Source of the DNA: SAR324 cluster bacterium
GTDB taxonomy: Bacteria > SAR324 > XYD2-FULL-50-16 > HCM1
Reading direction: 5' to 3'
Length of the DNA stretch: 64,000 bases
NCBI GenBank assembly: GCA_002995645.1
Contig: PUHO01000006.1
Span: 77,047 to 141,046, forward strand
A model generated the notes under the pieces. That model was not told the origin of the DNA and searched no databases. It saw only the letters and a list, made by a program, of their open reading frames with translations. Numbering within the stretch: the first letter of the stretch is position 1; each line of letters starts with the position of its first letter. The position numbers and the translations under genes are program-made. Of this stretch, positions 1 to 10,065 are shown one piece after another.

Positions 1-184
<184 letters not shown>

Positions 185-347
185 CTAAAAATTAAAAATT
201 ATGCTTTTTAATAAGAGCTTACAAGAATTACTATTTTTATGCAAGGTAAAACACGAATCTAGATTTATATAGAAAAAATTTTTATTAAAACCGTTTACTA
301 TTACATAAAGAAAAACAAAACAAAGTAGTAGCTTTTATCGTATAAAA

Positions 348-2039
348 TTACTTTGTTAAACGCACGTCTTTTATAGTTCCACCAGCGGGAATCATAGGAT
401 ATACGTGGGCTTCACTATCAATAATAAATTCAATAACTATCGGCTTTTTTAATTGACAAGCGTGGGATATGACTTCTTTCAACTCTTCTTCTTTAGAACA
501 ACGAACGGCAGCAATACCATAAGCTTTTGCTAATAAGATAAAATCCGGACTTGTCTCTAAAATAGTAGCGGCATGTTGTGATTGCCAAAATAAATCTTGC
601 CATTGTTTTACCATGCCAAGATTACCATTATTGAAAATACACATTACAATAGGAAGCTCGTATTGCTTCACTGTTACTAATTCTTGTATATTCATTTGAA
701 AACCGCCGTCCCCGGAAATAGAGATAACCAATTCATTCGGATTTGCTAAACTAATACCAATCGCCGCAGGAAGAGAGTAACCCATAGTTCCAAAGCCACC
801 GGACGTAATATGCGTTAAAGGATTAGTAAATTTATAATATAAAGCGGTGAACATTTGATTTTGCCCAACGTCAGTAACAACAATCGCATCGCCCTTTGTT
901 TCTTCAGAAAGAGCAGTAACGACCGCTTCCGGACGTAACGCAGTATAATTTTGTTGCTGTGCAAAATAAGGAAGTTTATTTTGTTTTTTTAAATCAAGAC
1001 AAAATTGCACCCATTCTTCTTTATGCAAATTCGTAGCTAAAACAAGGATTTGTTGTAAGAAAGAAGACAAGTCACTATGTACGGCTAGATCTACTTTTTT
1101 AATGCGATTCAGCGTATGTGCGTCTATATCTACGTGTATGCTGTTTGCATCACGAATAAATTCAGCTACGTTAGACGCAACGCGATCATCAAAGCGAGCA
1201 CCAAGCACTAATACTAAATCTGCTTTTTGCATTGCTTTATTTGCCGTATATTCGCCGTGCATACCAAGCATGCCAAGAAATAAAGGATTATTGCCGTCAA
1301 TAGCACCAAGACCAAGTAAAGTAGAAGTAACAAGCAAGCCCGTTTTTTCTACAAACTGACGTAATAAAGGAGCAATCGCCGTTTTATTCGCACCACCACC
1401 AATATATAAAATAGGACGTTTTGCGTGGGATAGCATTTCCCAAGCTTGCTTAATTTGAGACTCGGGCGCCTCAATCGTTTGCAAGTTAATTTCCGCTTTA
1501 CTATGAAAAGTACCGGTTATTGTTTCCGTTTGTATATCAACGGGGATATCTATCCAAATAACGCCGGGACGTCCTGTAACGGCTAAAGTAAACGCTTCTT
1601 TAAATGTAGGTACAATTTCTTCTATAGAAGTAAGTAAATAATTCTTTTTTGTAACCGGTTTAGAAATACCAACGGCGTCCACTTCTTGAAAAGCACTACT
1701 TCCTTGTAAACTACGTTTTACTTGCCCGCTAATAATGATAAGAGGGACTGCATCAATTTGTGCAGTTGCCGCACCGGTAACCGCATTAGTAGCACCGGGA
1801 CCGGACGTTACGACGACGACGCCAACTTTTCCGCTTGTTCTTGCATATCCGTCTGCTGCATGAGTTGCTGCTTGTTCGTGTGCCGGACGAATTACTTCTA
1901 TTTGATCTTTTCTTTTGTGTAATGCATCAAATAAGGGTATTACACAGCCGCCGGGATAACCAAAAACAAATTCAGTATCATTCTCTATTAAAGAGTCAAC
2001 AATTAATTCACTACCTTTCTTTTGTACTTCTTTATCCAT
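348..2039 (-). CDS. ilvB: Acetolactate synthase, large catalytic subunit
   Basis: 563 residues, the usual length for the thiamine-diphosphate-dependent large subunit that joins two pyruvates (or pyruvate and 2-oxobutyrate) at the start of branched-chain amino acid synthesis. The catalytic glutamate lies in RPAHEQAATHAADGYAR near residue 53. The thiamine diphosphate/Mg motif runs from GDGGFQMN to the NNGNLGM stretch near residues 440-475. A central Rossmann-like domain and C-terminal PP domain follow the normal order. It starts 5 bp after the upstream lipoprotein stop, so it is probably in one operon with the IclR regulator and lipoprotein. The small regulatory subunit IlvN, normally next to it, is absent between ilvB and ilvC. 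Confidence 0.93.
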   Translation of the reverse strand: MDKEVQKKGSELIVDSLIENDTEFVFGYPGGCVIPLFDALHKRKDQIEVIRPAHEQAATHAADGYARTSGKVGVVVVTSGPGATNAVTGAATAQIDAVPLIIISGQVKRSLQGSSAFQEVDAVGISKPVTKKNYLLTSIEEIVPTFKEAFTLAVTGRPGVIWIDIPVDIQTETITGTFHSKAEINLQTIEAPESQIKQAWEMLSHAKRPILYIGGGANKTAIAPLLRQFVEKTGLLVTSTLLGLGAIDGNNPLFLGMLGMHGEYTANKAMQKADLVLVLGARFDDRVASNVAEFIRDANSIHVDIDAHTLNRIKKVDLAVHSDLSSFLQQILVLATNLHKEEWVQFCLDLKKQNKLPYFAQQQNYTALRPEAVVTALSEETKGDAIVVTDVGQNQMFTALYYKFTNPLTHITSGGFGTMGYSLPAAIGISLANPNELVISISGDGGFQMNIQELVTVKQYELPIVMCIFNNGNLGMVKQWQDLFWQSQHAATILETSPDFILLAKAYGIAAVRCSKEEELKEVISHACQLKKPIVIEFIIDSEAHVYPMIPAGGTIKDVRLTK

Positions 2040-2044
2040 TTTAT

Positions 2045-2599
2045 TTACTTTTTATACTGTTTGTTCATTTCTAGTAACCAACTATTTAAGTAACTCCGTT
2101 CTGTTGTTGTTAAACCATTCTTCGGTTCTGCTATATACTCTAGTATTAACGGTCGTATAGTTAAATAATAAGTATCTTCCCAATGAGGGATTGCCTCTAA
2201 TTTAGGAGAGAACGTATAGGAAGAAACTCCCATTGTTCTATCAAAATTTTCGTTTATTACTTTATACCCACGTGCGAATATATGTAGCTTTACTGTTCTT
2301 GTTTCATTATCAAAAGGTACAAAAAATTTCCCTCTTCTTGCAACGTGAACTAAAGCTACTTGTCTATAAGTCAACCTTCCATTTACTGTTTTAATTAACT
2401 GTGCTTGTTCTTTATCTACTAAAATAAAAACCTTTTGCTTTTGCAAAACAAACGGATCTAGCTTTAATCTACCTTCTATGCTTGTTGTAACAATACCAAA
2501 ATGATATTGCACCGCTTCGCTACTAGCGCAGCTAGCAACAAATAAAAGCATAAAACCTAACAAAAAAATTAATTTACTACGTAAATACAAAGAAAACAT
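2045..2599 (-). CDS. Small lipoprotein of unknown function
   Basis: 184 residues with a basic N-terminus, a hydrophobic stretch and a lipobox ending VASC at about residue 24, so it is predicted to be lipidated and membrane-anchored. The remainder looks like a soluble, mostly beta domain with no motif I recognise. It begins 2 bp after the IclR regulator stop and ends 5 bp before ilvB, so the three are very probably co-transcribed. That position does not obviously explain its role: lipoproteins are not part of branched-chain amino acid synthesis. Function unknown. Confidence 0.8.
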   Translation of the reverse strand: MFSLYLRSKLIFLLGFMLLFVASCASSEAVQYHFGIVTTSIEGRLKLDPFVLQKQKVFILVDKEQAQLIKTVNGRLTYRQVALVHVARRGKFFVPFDNETRTVKLHIFARGYKVINENFDRTMGVSSYTFSPKLEAIPHWEDTYYLTIRPLILEYIAEPKNGLTTTERSYLNSWLLEMNKQYKK

Positions 2600-2601
2600 T
2601 A

Positions 2602-3417
2602 CTATTCTTCACTCATAGGAACAAATCCAAGAGCACGCGAAATTTCAAGACTTGCTTCTCTTAATAAAGGAAGGCAGTCGGTTTCTATTTTATCCTCTGT
2701 CAAACGGTATATCGGCGCAGAAACAGAAATCCCCGCAGCCATTCTTCCTGAATGATCAAAAACAGGCATACCCACACAAATAATATCCCTATTTGTTTCT
2801 TGCTGATCAAGAGCATACCCTCTTTCCCTTGTTTTTTCAATCTCCTTAAGAAGCAAAGCTTTATCAGTTATCGTATATTCTGTTAAAGGCTTAAGATCGC
2901 TTTGTTGCAAAATTTCTTTATATTTAGATTCATCTAAATAAGATAAGAATAATTTCCCAACAGCAGTACAAAACATAGGCAAACTTTCACCTATACGCGA
3001 GCTAACGCGAAGAGCGTGCGTTGTTTCTATATCAAAGATATAAAAAATATTATTCCCAACTTGGATTCCTATATACAAGGTTTCATTTAGCTCAACACTT
3101 AGTTTTTCTAAAACCGGCGCAGCAGCACGAACAATCCCTGTGTTTCGTGTAAAGATATGTCCTAAAGATACCGTTTTGTAACCTAGGCGATAATTACCTG
3201 TATATTGATTTTGTTCTATATAGCCGCGACTTACTAGCGTTGCTAATAATCGAAATATATTGTTTTTATGCAATCCTAGCTTTTGACTTAACACAGTAAT
3301 ACCAATTTCTGAATGATGCTGAAATTCTTCAAGTACGTTCAAAGCATGATTTACCGCTTTAATTGTATAATTTTGTTTCGGTTGTTTTTTATTCGTAGTT
3401 TTTGTTTTTTGTAGCAT
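2602..3417 (-). CDS. IclR-family transcriptional regulator
   Basis: 271 residues. The N-terminal winged helix-turn-helix spans about residues 20-85 (ITVLSQKLGLHKNNIFRLLATL, then a wing ending in GNYRLGYKTVSLG). The C-terminal effector-binding domain carries the family pattern around GKLFLSYL and the later ERGYALDQQE-N-CVGMPVFD-AGISVSAP block. IclR proteins usually sense small metabolites and repress or activate adjacent catabolic genes. Here it heads the ilvB operon and may autoregulate it from the AT-rich 254-bp gap shared with the divergent esterase gene. The first ~20 residues are Lys/Gln-rich. The effector cannot be predicted from the sequence. Confidence 0.9.
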   Translation of the reverse strand: MLQKTKTTNKKQPKQNYTIKAVNHALNVLEEFQHHSEIGITVLSQKLGLHKNNIFRLLATLVSRGYIEQNQYTGNYRLGYKTVSLGHIFTRNTGIVRAAAPVLEKLSVELNETLYIGIQVGNNIFYIFDIETTHALRVSSRIGESLPMFCTAVGKLFLSYLDESKYKEILQQSDLKPLTEYTITDKALLLKEIEKTRERGYALDQQETNRDIICVGMPVFDHSGRMAAGISVSAPIYRLTEDKIETDCLPLLREASLEISRALGFVPMSEE

Positions 3418-3606
3418 AATTACTCTGTTATAAAAAGGGTGTTACTACATACATAAATAAACTAATTTGACTAATCGATTTATATAAAAGTTAAAATATT
3501 ATATACCACATAAATACATAATTGTATATAATATAAATGCTTTATAAAAATAACATATTACAAACTTAATGTAAAACTAAACTTAATGTTCTTATAAGAA
3601 ATTTAC

Positions 3607-3636
3607 TAGACAAAGAAGTGTATAAGTTTGTATATT
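3607..3636 (+). promoter_or_regulatory. Possible sigma-70 promoter for the esterase/ABC operon
   Basis: TAGACA (3607-3612) and TATATT (3631-3636) are separated by 18 bp and lie 36-65 bp before the proposed TTG start of the downstream gene. In such AT-rich DNA a -10-like hexamer is common by chance, so this is weak. The whole 3418-3671 gap between two divergent genes is AT-rich and must hold both promoters. I see no clear operator or terminator in it. Confidence 0.25.
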
Positions 3637-3671
3637 TTATATATTCATAGTAACTTTTTTATTTTTTATTT

Positions 3672-4316
3672 TTGTTTACCTATTTTTCTTTTTTGTTAAA
3701 ACAAGCTTGTGTCTTAACTTGCTTTATTATAATATTGTTCCCCCAAACAGGGCAAGCAAAAACAATTTTATTTCTTGGCGATTCCCTTACTATTGGCAAA
3801 GGCGTTCTGGCAACGGAGGCTTATCCTGTTTTAGTGCAACAAAAATTGCAAAAACAAAGCCGTATCAAAGTAGATATTATTAACGCAAGCCGTAGTGGGT
3901 CAACAACAAAAGGCGCGCTTGCTCGTTTTAATTGGCTTGCAAGCCAACGTAAAATTGACGTTTTATTCCTTGCCCTAGGAGCGAACGACGGACTACGAGC
4001 TTTGCCGGTTGCTTCTATTGAAGCGAATCTTAGTCGTGTCATTATAGCAGCGCAAAAAAAACGTATTACCATTGTACTTGCCGGTATGTATATGCTTCCT
4101 AATTATGGAAAACAATATACAAAAGCATTTGCCCATATCTTCCCCAAATTAGCTAAAAAATATCATTTAATCCTTGTTCCTTTTCTTTTAGATAAAGTAG
4201 CGGGAGAAAAAAAATATAATCAAGCTGACGGCATTCATCCAACGGCAAAAGGACACGTTATTATTGCCCATACTGTTTTCCCCTATATTCAAAAAGCTCT
4301 TCGTTCTCATTCATAA
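3672..4316 (+). CDS. tesA: Periplasmic GDSL esterase / lysophospholipase L1-like
   Basis: A TesA-type SGNH hydrolase that cleaves thioesters and lysophospholipids in the periplasm. Block I is FLGDSLT (catalytic Ser), the Gly block follows, block III is LGANDGLR and block V DGIHPTAKGH supplies the Asp and His. A hydrophobic signal peptide ending near QTGQA precedes the mature protein. No ATG is available: the frame opens after a TAA at 3651, so the start is TTG at 3672 or TTG at 3693, which gives a tidier signal peptide. Neither has a clear Shine-Dalgarno site. The stop overlaps the next ATG by one base (TAATG), so translation is coupled to ybbA, echoing the tesA/ybbA/ybbP neighbourhood of E. 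coli. Confidence 0.88.
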   Translation: MFTYFSFLLKQACVLTCFIIILFPQTGQAKTILFLGDSLTIGKGVLATEAYPVLVQQKLQKQSRIKVDIINASRSGSTTKGALARFNWLASQRKIDVLFLALGANDGLRALPVASIEANLSRVIIAAQKKRITIVLAGMYMLPNYGKQYTKAFAHIFPKLAKKYHLILVPFLLDKVAGEKKYNQADGIHPTAKGHVIIAHTVFPYIQKALRSHS

Positions 4317-4993
4317 TGACAGTACTTAATTTAAAAAACATAGAAAAATCATATCCTTCCCCTAAAGGCGGGACTTTACAAATCTTGCAAGATATTAATT
4401 TAAAAATAGAAAAAGGCGAAACGATTGCCATTATTGGGCGTTCCGGCAGTGGCAAATCTACTTTACTCTCGCTTATGGCAGGCTTAGAAAAGCCTTCTAG
4501 CGGTACTATTGAAATTAACCAAGAACAAATTGCAACTTTTTCAGAACAACAACTAGCTAACTTCAGGAAGCAAACGCTTGGCATTGTATTTCAACAATTT
4601 CACCTTATGCCCTATTTAAACGCATTGGAAAACGTAGCTCTTCCTTTAGAGTTACAAAAAAATAAGCAAGCACAAAAAATAGCCGCAACATGGCTTGATA
4701 AAATAGGACTTAAAAACAGAAAAACTCACTATCCTTCGCAATTAAGCGGAGGCGAGAAACAGCGTGTTGCTATTGCAAGAGCATTAATTAACAATCCTAC
4801 TTTATTACTAGCAGACGAACCAACCGGCAACCTTGACGAAGCTACCGGCGAAGAAATTAGTCAAATTTTATTTGAACTTGTGAAAGAAAAACAAATGACT
4901 CTTATATTAGTTACTCATAACAAGGAACTAGCCCAAGTTTGTGACAAACGTTTTCTTTTACAACAAGGGGTTTTAAATGAAATTACTATTTAA
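4316..4993 (+). CDS. ybbA: ABC transporter ATP-binding protein, YbbA/LolD type
   Basis: 225 residues, a single ABC ATPase domain. Walker A is GRSGSGKST, the Q-loop region reads [17 protein letters not shown], the signature is LSGGEKQR, Walker B is [12 protein letters not shown] and the switch His is in VTHN. The [10 protein letters not shown] form is typical of the MacB/LolD/YbbA branch, which works with FtsX-like permeases in mechanotransmission or lipoprotein handling rather than solute import. It overlaps tesA by 1 bp and the permease gene by 17 bp. In E. coli the homologous genes sit beside tesA, so the trio is likely a functional unit acting on envelope lipids or esterase release. The substrate is unknown. 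Confidence 0.9.
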   Translation: MTVLNLKNIEKSYPSPKGGTLQILQDINLKIEKGETIAIIGRSGSGKSTLLSLMAGLEKPSSGTIEINQEQIATFSEQQLANFRKQTLGIVFQQFHLMPYLNALENVALPLELQKNKQAQKIAATWLDKIGLKNRKTHYPSQLSGGEKQRVAIARALINNPTLLLADEPTGNLDEATGEEISQILFELVKEKQMTLILVTHNKELAQVCDKRFLLQQGVLNEITI

Positions 4994-7538
4994 ACTTGCG
5001 TTTCGTGAGTTATATAATAATCGTAAATTTAGCCTATTCTTTATTTCCACGCTTTTTGTTGGTTTAATTGGCTTTGCTCTTTTATCTAATTTACAATCTT
5101 CGATTAATCATTATATGAATCAGTACGCTAAATCCATTTTAGCGGCTGACGTGAAATTTTCCACTAATTTCAAGTTAACAGAAAAAGAAAGTAATTGGCT
5201 TAACAAGCAACTACCAAAAGGAACAAAGCAAGCAAGAATGATTTCTTTTTTTGCTATGGCACGAGCAAAAGATAAAGCTAAACTAGTATCAGTAAAAGCA
5301 ATAGATAACGGCTACCCTTTATACGGTCGTTTTACATTTAAAACAAACAACAAGACAACAACAAAGAGCTTAAACACACATGTTGCCACATGGGCACAAG
5401 CCGAATTATTACGGTTACTCAACGTTAAACAAGGCGATTCAATTCAACTAGGAGATGCTCAATTTCAAGTACAAGAACAGGTAAAAGACGCCCCGGGTTT
5501 AAGTTTTTGGAACGCCAACATAGGCTATCAACTTTATATTGGATTAGATCAGGTTGATAAAACAGGATTATTACAAAAAGGAAGCCGCCAATCTTTTGCT
5601 TACTTTTTTCTATTTCCACCTCAAATAGATAGTGCCAAACTGAGTGAAAAAATTTCTAGTGATTTTGAAGCAGAGTTTCCTAATCATTCTTTTCAAATGA
5701 CGCACTATTCTAATGCGAACAAACGTATTGGCGGGATTTTACTCACCTTAACGCGCTACCTTGCTCTTTTAGCTCTTGTGGCTCTCTTTCTTGCCGGCAT
5801 TGGCATTGCCTATTTATTCCAAGCCTATCTTAGTGAACGTAAAAAAGAACTCGCTATTGTCATTTCTTTAGGCTTTACTAAACTACAAGCGATTTCTATT
5901 TTAATTATACAAATTATTACGCTTTCGTTAATTGCTTCGCTTCTTGCCGTATTTGTTTCTTTTGCTTTACTTCCTTTTGCACTATCTCGTTTAGCTTATT
6001 TTTTACCTAATGGCTTTCATTTTATCAATAGCCCGTCTGTACTGCTTATTACTTTATTAATTAGCGTATCTAGCAGTTTTGCTTTTACGTTCCCCTTATT
6101 TTATCAACTTAAGTCAAATCCTATTTTATCTTTATTCCAAAGTATTAGTATAACGAAAAAAAATAGGCTTAACTTGCCTTTAATACTAAGCTACGTACCT
6201 TTATTGCTATTTTATGAAGTAGTTTCTGTTGTGCAAGTTAATTCGTTTTACATAGGCTCTTTATTCACCGGGTCACTTGTTATTTCTATTATTATGTTTG
6301 CCTTCATTGCTATAGGGATAACTTACCTTCTTTCTCTGTGGAAAAAACGACCTTTAACAGTTACCTTTATTCTTCGACGTTGGCAAAGAAATAAAGCAAC
6401 TTTCCTTGCTATTTTTATTAGCTTAGCAACAGGTTCTTTATTATTAAACTTTATGCCTTTACTAGCAACGGGAATCACACAAGAATTACAACGTCCTGAC
6501 TCATTAGACATGCCTTCTTTCTTTTTATTTGACATACAAAAAGAAGAAAAACAAGATCTAGAAAATTGGCTACGTACGCAAGACCTTACTTTAGCTAATG
6601 AAGCCGCAATGATACCGGCAAAGCTGCAAGCGGTTAATAATAAATCATTATCAAAACTAAGATTAAAAAAAGCGGTCACTAAAAAAGAAAAAGATAAAAA
6701 GCGAATTGCCACACGTGATTACTGGTTAAGTGAAAGAGCGAACCTATATAAATCGGAAACGGTTACAAAAGGAACTTGGTTTACTGATAAAAAAACGGAA
6801 AACGAACTTCCTCAAATATCAATAGATCGTTATTTTGCTAAACAAATGAACGTAGCATTAGGAGACAAGTTAACCTTTACTATTGACGGATTACCTGTTA
6901 CCGGCAAGATTAAGAACTTCCGGCAAATTCGCTGGAATAGTTTTGAACCTAATTTTTTCGTTCTCTTCCAGCCGCCTACGTTAACACACGCCCCGGGAAG
7001 TTATCTTGGTACTTTAAATCACGTTCCGGAAAATAAAAAACTAAATTTACAACTTGCTTTAGCAAAAAAATTTCCAACTATTTCTATTCTAGACGTAAGT
7101 TTTGTTTTAAAAAAAATACTCGCCTTACTTACTAGCATTCTTCTTGCCGTTAACAGTATGGCGTATATTTCTATTTTTGTTGGATTATTAATTGTATATA
7201 CTATTACCTTCTATGAAACGGCACAAAGAAAACAAGAGGCAAATCTCCTTAAAGTCCTAGGTGCGAACGTACACCATATATATACGTATTATCTTGTTGA
7301 ATTTACGTTTCTTGGCTTTATTTGCGCTAGCATTGGCTTAGTTCTTTCTTTTATTCTTTCTTACGTTGTTGCCAAGCTGTTTTTCATTCATGTGACGCCT
7401 TCTTTTTCTCTTACCTTATGGAGTAATATAGGAATCATGACTTGCATTTCTACTTTTACTGCTTTGTTTTCTATGTATAAAGTAATGCGATCGCAGCCGT
7501 CTTCTTTATTTTCTGAATTTTCTGCTTTATCGTCATAA
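4977..7538 (+). CDS. ybbP: FtsX-like ABC permease, YbbP type
   Basis: 853 residues. One N-terminal membrane helix (about 18-38) is followed by a periplasmic domain. Then come two blocks of three to four helices (about 255-365 and 395-455), a second large soluble domain, and a final FtsX-type helix trio (about 715-845). This duplicated FtsX arrangement is that of YbbP permeases paired with YbbA. The start overlaps the ATPase gene by 17 bp, showing translational coupling. It contains the RKKELAIVISLGFTKLQAIS segment typical of the cytoplasmic coupling loop in this family. The cargo is unknown. Confidence 0.88.
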   Translation: MKLLFKLAFRELYNNRKFSLFFISTLFVGLIGFALLSNLQSSINHYMNQYAKSILAADVKFSTNFKLTEKESNWLNKQLPKGTKQARMISFFAMARAKDKAKLVSVKAIDNGYPLYGRFTFKTNNKTTTKSLNTHVATWAQAELLRLLNVKQGDSIQLGDAQFQVQEQVKDAPGLSFWNANIGYQLYIGLDQVDKTGLLQKGSRQSFAYFFLFPPQIDSAKLSEKISSDFEAEFPNHSFQMTHYSNANKRIGGILLTLTRYLALLALVALFLAGIGIAYLFQAYLSERKKELAIVISLGFTKLQAISILIIQIITLSLIASLLAVFVSFALLPFALSRLAYFLPNGFHFINSPSVLLITLLISVSSSFAFTFPLFYQLKSNPILSLFQSISITKKNRLNLPLILSYVPLLLFYEVVSVVQVNSFYIGSLFTGSLVISIIMFAFIAIGITYLLSLWKKRPLTVTFILRRWQRNKATFLAIFISLATGSLLLNFMPLLATGITQELQRPDSLDMPSFFLFDIQKEEKQDLENWLRTQDLTLANEAAMIPAKLQAVNNKSLSKLRLKKAVTKKEKDKKRIATRDYWLSERANLYKSETVTKGTWFTDKKTENELPQISIDRYFAKQMNVALGDKLTFTIDGLPVTGKIKNFRQIRWNSFEPNFFVLFQPPTLTHAPGSYLGTLNHVPENKKLNLQLALAKKFPTISILDVSFVLKKILALLTSILLAVNSMAYISIFVGLLIVYTITFYETAQRKQEANLLKVLGANVHHIYTYYLVEFTFLGFICASIGLVLSFILSYVVAKLFFIHVTPSFSLTLWSNIGIMTCISTFTALFSMYKVMRSQPSSLFSEFSALSS

Positions 7539-7544
7539 GTATCT

Positions 7545-8393
7545 ATGCATTTAAATAATAAATGGAAAGTAATCTTTTTTACTCTTTTTCTTTCTGTGTT
7601 CCTTGCTTCTTGCAATAATATTAAAATTGGATACAACTACGGACATTGGTTTCTCCGTCATTCTGTCTATAAATATACTAATTTAAACTCTTCGCAAGTA
7701 CGTTTACTAGAACAACAATTTCAAAGTTTTCTTGATTATAATAAGAAATACGATATTCCTAATTATATTGCTCTTTTACGACATATAAAACGACTCTCTA
7801 GCCATAAAGAAGCAACAGAACAAGCATTGGAAGAAATAACGTTAGATGCGCAAACACTGACTTACGCTGCTTTTGAATCGTTCATAGACCATGCCGTACC
7901 AGTGATACAAACATTATCACCAAAACAAATACAAGAAATTAGAGAGAGTATTAGTGACAAATTTGACGAACGTATTGAAGAATATGAAGACAAGACACTA
8001 GAAGAAAGGCAAGATAAGCGTTTTAATCAGTTACTAGATCGCTTTGCAACCTATATGGGAGACTTAAACGAAGAACAACAAAAACTGTTAAGAGACCGCG
8101 TTAATCTTATGCATTTCGTAACGGTAGAACAAGAAAAAGAAAGGAAACAATTCTCACTAGAGTGGCTTGATAAACTAGAAAAAGCACAAAAAGATAAACA
8201 GGAGCTTACTAGCTTGTTAAAAAGCCGCCTATTCTCCGTTGCGATTACAGAGTATAATAGAAGATGGATTCATTTTTATTTAGCTTTACAAAAAACAGCA
8301 ACACAAAAACAAATCGACGGCTTTCAAAAGAAACTGCAAAATATTATAGATCCGCTACAAGACTTACATCAAGAAGCAATTAAGAAGATTTAA
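7545..8393 (+). CDS. DUF6279-like lipoprotein
   Basis: 282 residues with a lipobox FLASC at residues 19-23, so it is a predicted lipoprotein. The mature part begins NNIKIGYNYGHWFLRHSVYKY and is otherwise almost entirely helical and charged. This matches my memory of DUF6279 lipoproteins, which start with a similar GYN..W block after the lipid cysteine. It follows ybbP by 6 bp and is probably the last gene of the tesA-ybbAP operon. Its 3' end overlaps the convergent PHP gene by 14 bp, so there is no room for a terminator between them. Function unknown. Confidence 0.75.
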   Translation: MHLNNKWKVIFFTLFLSVFLASCNNIKIGYNYGHWFLRHSVYKYTNLNSSQVRLLEQQFQSFLDYNKKYDIPNYIALLRHIKRLSSHKEATEQALEEITLDAQTLTYAAFESFIDHAVPVIQTLSPKQIQEIRESISDKFDERIEEYEDKTLEERQDKRFNQLLDRFATYMGDLNEEQQKLLRDRVNLMHFVTVEQEKERKQFSLEWLDKLEKAQKDKQELTSLLKSRLFSVAITEYNRRWIHFYLALQKTATQKQIDGFQKKLQNIIDPLQDLHQEAIKKI

Positions 8394-9192
8394 GCCAATA
8401 AGAAGAAATTAAATCAGATGTAATCGGATCCCCTGTTTTCCAAAATCCAAGCCGAGCGTCCGGCTTATTAGCACCGTGAAAATCAGATCCAGCAGTAATT
8501 AGCAAATTATGTTTTGCAACTAACCCTTTAAAAATAGCAATCTCTTCTTCAGTATGTCTTCCTGAGTAGACTTCTAAAGCATCTAAGCCATATGCCACAC
8601 ATGCTTCAATGGTAGCAACACAAGTATCTTTGTCTTTGCTTATAGTCGTAGGATGAGCTATCACCGCTTTGCCGCCGGCTTCGTGCACTAAATTAATAGC
8701 ATCTTGCGCACTAATATGCCCTTCATTTTTAAACTCTTTTAGATATTCGTCAAAAGAAACGCGTAAAGGAATATTATGTTGATCTCTTAATAAGATAGCC
8801 ATATGAAAACGTCCGTATGCAACTTCCGGCAAAAATGCAAACGCAACGTTTAAGTCATATTTATCTTTAACATGTTGCAACATGGCTTTCATTCGTTTTG
8901 TTCTTAAATCTATAGCTTCTTTTAGCGCTTGTTGCAAACGTTTGTTTGCAGGATCAATTCCTAATCCTAATAAATGAAATAGCCCTTCTGAAGCATCTAT
9001 GGTTATCTCTACGCCTAAAATCGGACGTATTTGATATGCGGCACATGCTTTTTGAAAATCTAATAAACCCGCTACGTTATCATGATCTGTTAAAGCAAGT
9101 GTTTTAAGCCCCCTTCCTTTAGCCAATTGAGCTAAGTCTTTTGGTGAGGAAGTGCCGTCTGAAAAATAAGAATGCGCATGTAAATCAAGCAT
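8380..9192 (-). CDS. PHP-domain phosphoesterase, RNase AM / YciV type
   Basis: 270 residues, a full-length single PHP domain. Metal ligands appear as DLHAHSYFSDG (residues 3-13), ALTDHDN, the GVEI glutamate, a central histidine in FHMA, VIAHPT and the C-terminal GSDFHG. The family hydrolyses nucleoside 3',5'-bisphosphates and trims the 5' ends of 23S and other RNAs (E. coli YciV/RNase AM). It lies 12 bp downstream of the M23 peptidase gene on the same strand. The exact substrate is inferred from the family only. Confidence 0.87.
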   Translation of the reverse strand: MLDLHAHSYFSDGTSSPKDLAQLAKGRGLKTLALTDHDNVAGLLDFQKACAAYQIRPILGVEITIDASEGLFHLLGLGIDPANKRLQQALKEAIDLRTKRMKAMLQHVKDKYDLNVAFAFLPEVAYGRFHMAILLRDQHNIPLRVSFDEYLKEFKNEGHISAQDAINLVHEAGGKAVIAHPTTISKDKDTCVATIEACVAYGLDALEVYSGRHTEEEIAIFKGLVAKHNLLITAGSDFHGANKPDARLGFWKTGDPITSDLISSYWLKSS

Positions 9193-9204
9193 AAGTACCC
9201 TGTA

Positions 9205-10065
9205 TTAATTTCTTTTTTTTACAATATAATTCATAGGATTAACAGCTTGGTCATTAAGCCGTACTTCATAATGAACATGATTTCCTGTTGATCGCCCCGT
9301 GCTACCAACATAACCAATAACGTCATAGCGATGCACAAAATCACCTACCTGTACGTTAAAACCAGACATGTGACCATATCGCGTTACTATATTATAGCCA
9401 TGATCAATAATTACCATTCTACCATAGGCACCGTTAATCCCGGCCATTACGACTCTACCGTCTGCCGGCGCATAAATAGGCGTCCCTAAAGGAACGGCAA
9501 AATCAAGACCTTCATGCATATGCTGTTTTAAAGTAAACGGATCCGTACGCATGCCAAAAGGCGAAGATATCCTTCCACCAGACACAACACGAATGGACGG
9601 GGTTCGTCTAAGACGAAATCTATTTTCTTGCATTAACGTTTGTTCACGAAACAAGTTAATTTCCAAGATTTTTACATTGTTTTTAATTGTTTTTAATTGA
9701 TCAAATGACTTGCCCGTATATTTCACTTCCACTTTTGGTGAGTTTTTAAGCCAGTCTGCTTGCAAATTATGTAATGTTTGCAATCGATACAACAATTTTG
9801 AAGTGTCTGTTATTTCTCTCTTTTTTTCTACAATAGCAACGTTCATTCTTTGCAATTCAAATTCTTGCAAAACCACTTGCTTTTTTATCTGCAATTGTTG
9901 TTCTTTTCGTTGTATTTGATTTGTATAATTCCATATAACAAACAAAGTTATAACAAACAAAACCAACGCAGATATAAGCCCTCCCATTGCTTTTGTGTAA
10001 GACAAACGATATTGCTTTAATTTTCCGGTATGAGAAAAAATAACGTTAAAGGTAATATATTTCAT
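9205..10065 (-). CDS. Membrane-anchored M23 metallopeptidase
   Basis: A LytM-type peptidoglycan endopeptidase. The C-terminal M23 domain (from about residue 165) has the zinc motifs HEGLDFAVPLG and HVHYEVR, plus the GRVVMAG and YGHMSGF blocks. One transmembrane helix lies near residues 30-50 and is followed by a coiled coil, so the enzyme is predicted to project into the periplasm. I chose the ATG at 10063-10065 (MKYITF) over an ATG eight codons upstream because it gives the same N-terminal length as the bactofilin-neighbour protein at 35112-35786, which has a related anchor. It probably cuts cross-links during growth or shape control. Confidence 0.88.
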   Translation of the reverse strand: MKYITFNVIFSHTGKLKQYRLSYTKAMGGLISALVLFVITLFVIWNYTNQIQRKEQQLQIKKQVVLQEFELQRMNVAIVEKKREITDTSKLLYRLQTLHNLQADWLKNSPKVEVKYTGKSFDQLKTIKNNVKILEINLFREQTLMQENRFRLRRTPSIRVVSGGRISSPFGMRTDPFTLKQHMHEGLDFAVPLGTPIYAPADGRVVMAGINGAYGRMVIIDHGYNIVTRYGHMSGFNVQVGDFVHRYDVIGYVGSTGRSTGNHVHYEVRLNDQAVNPMNYIVKKRN

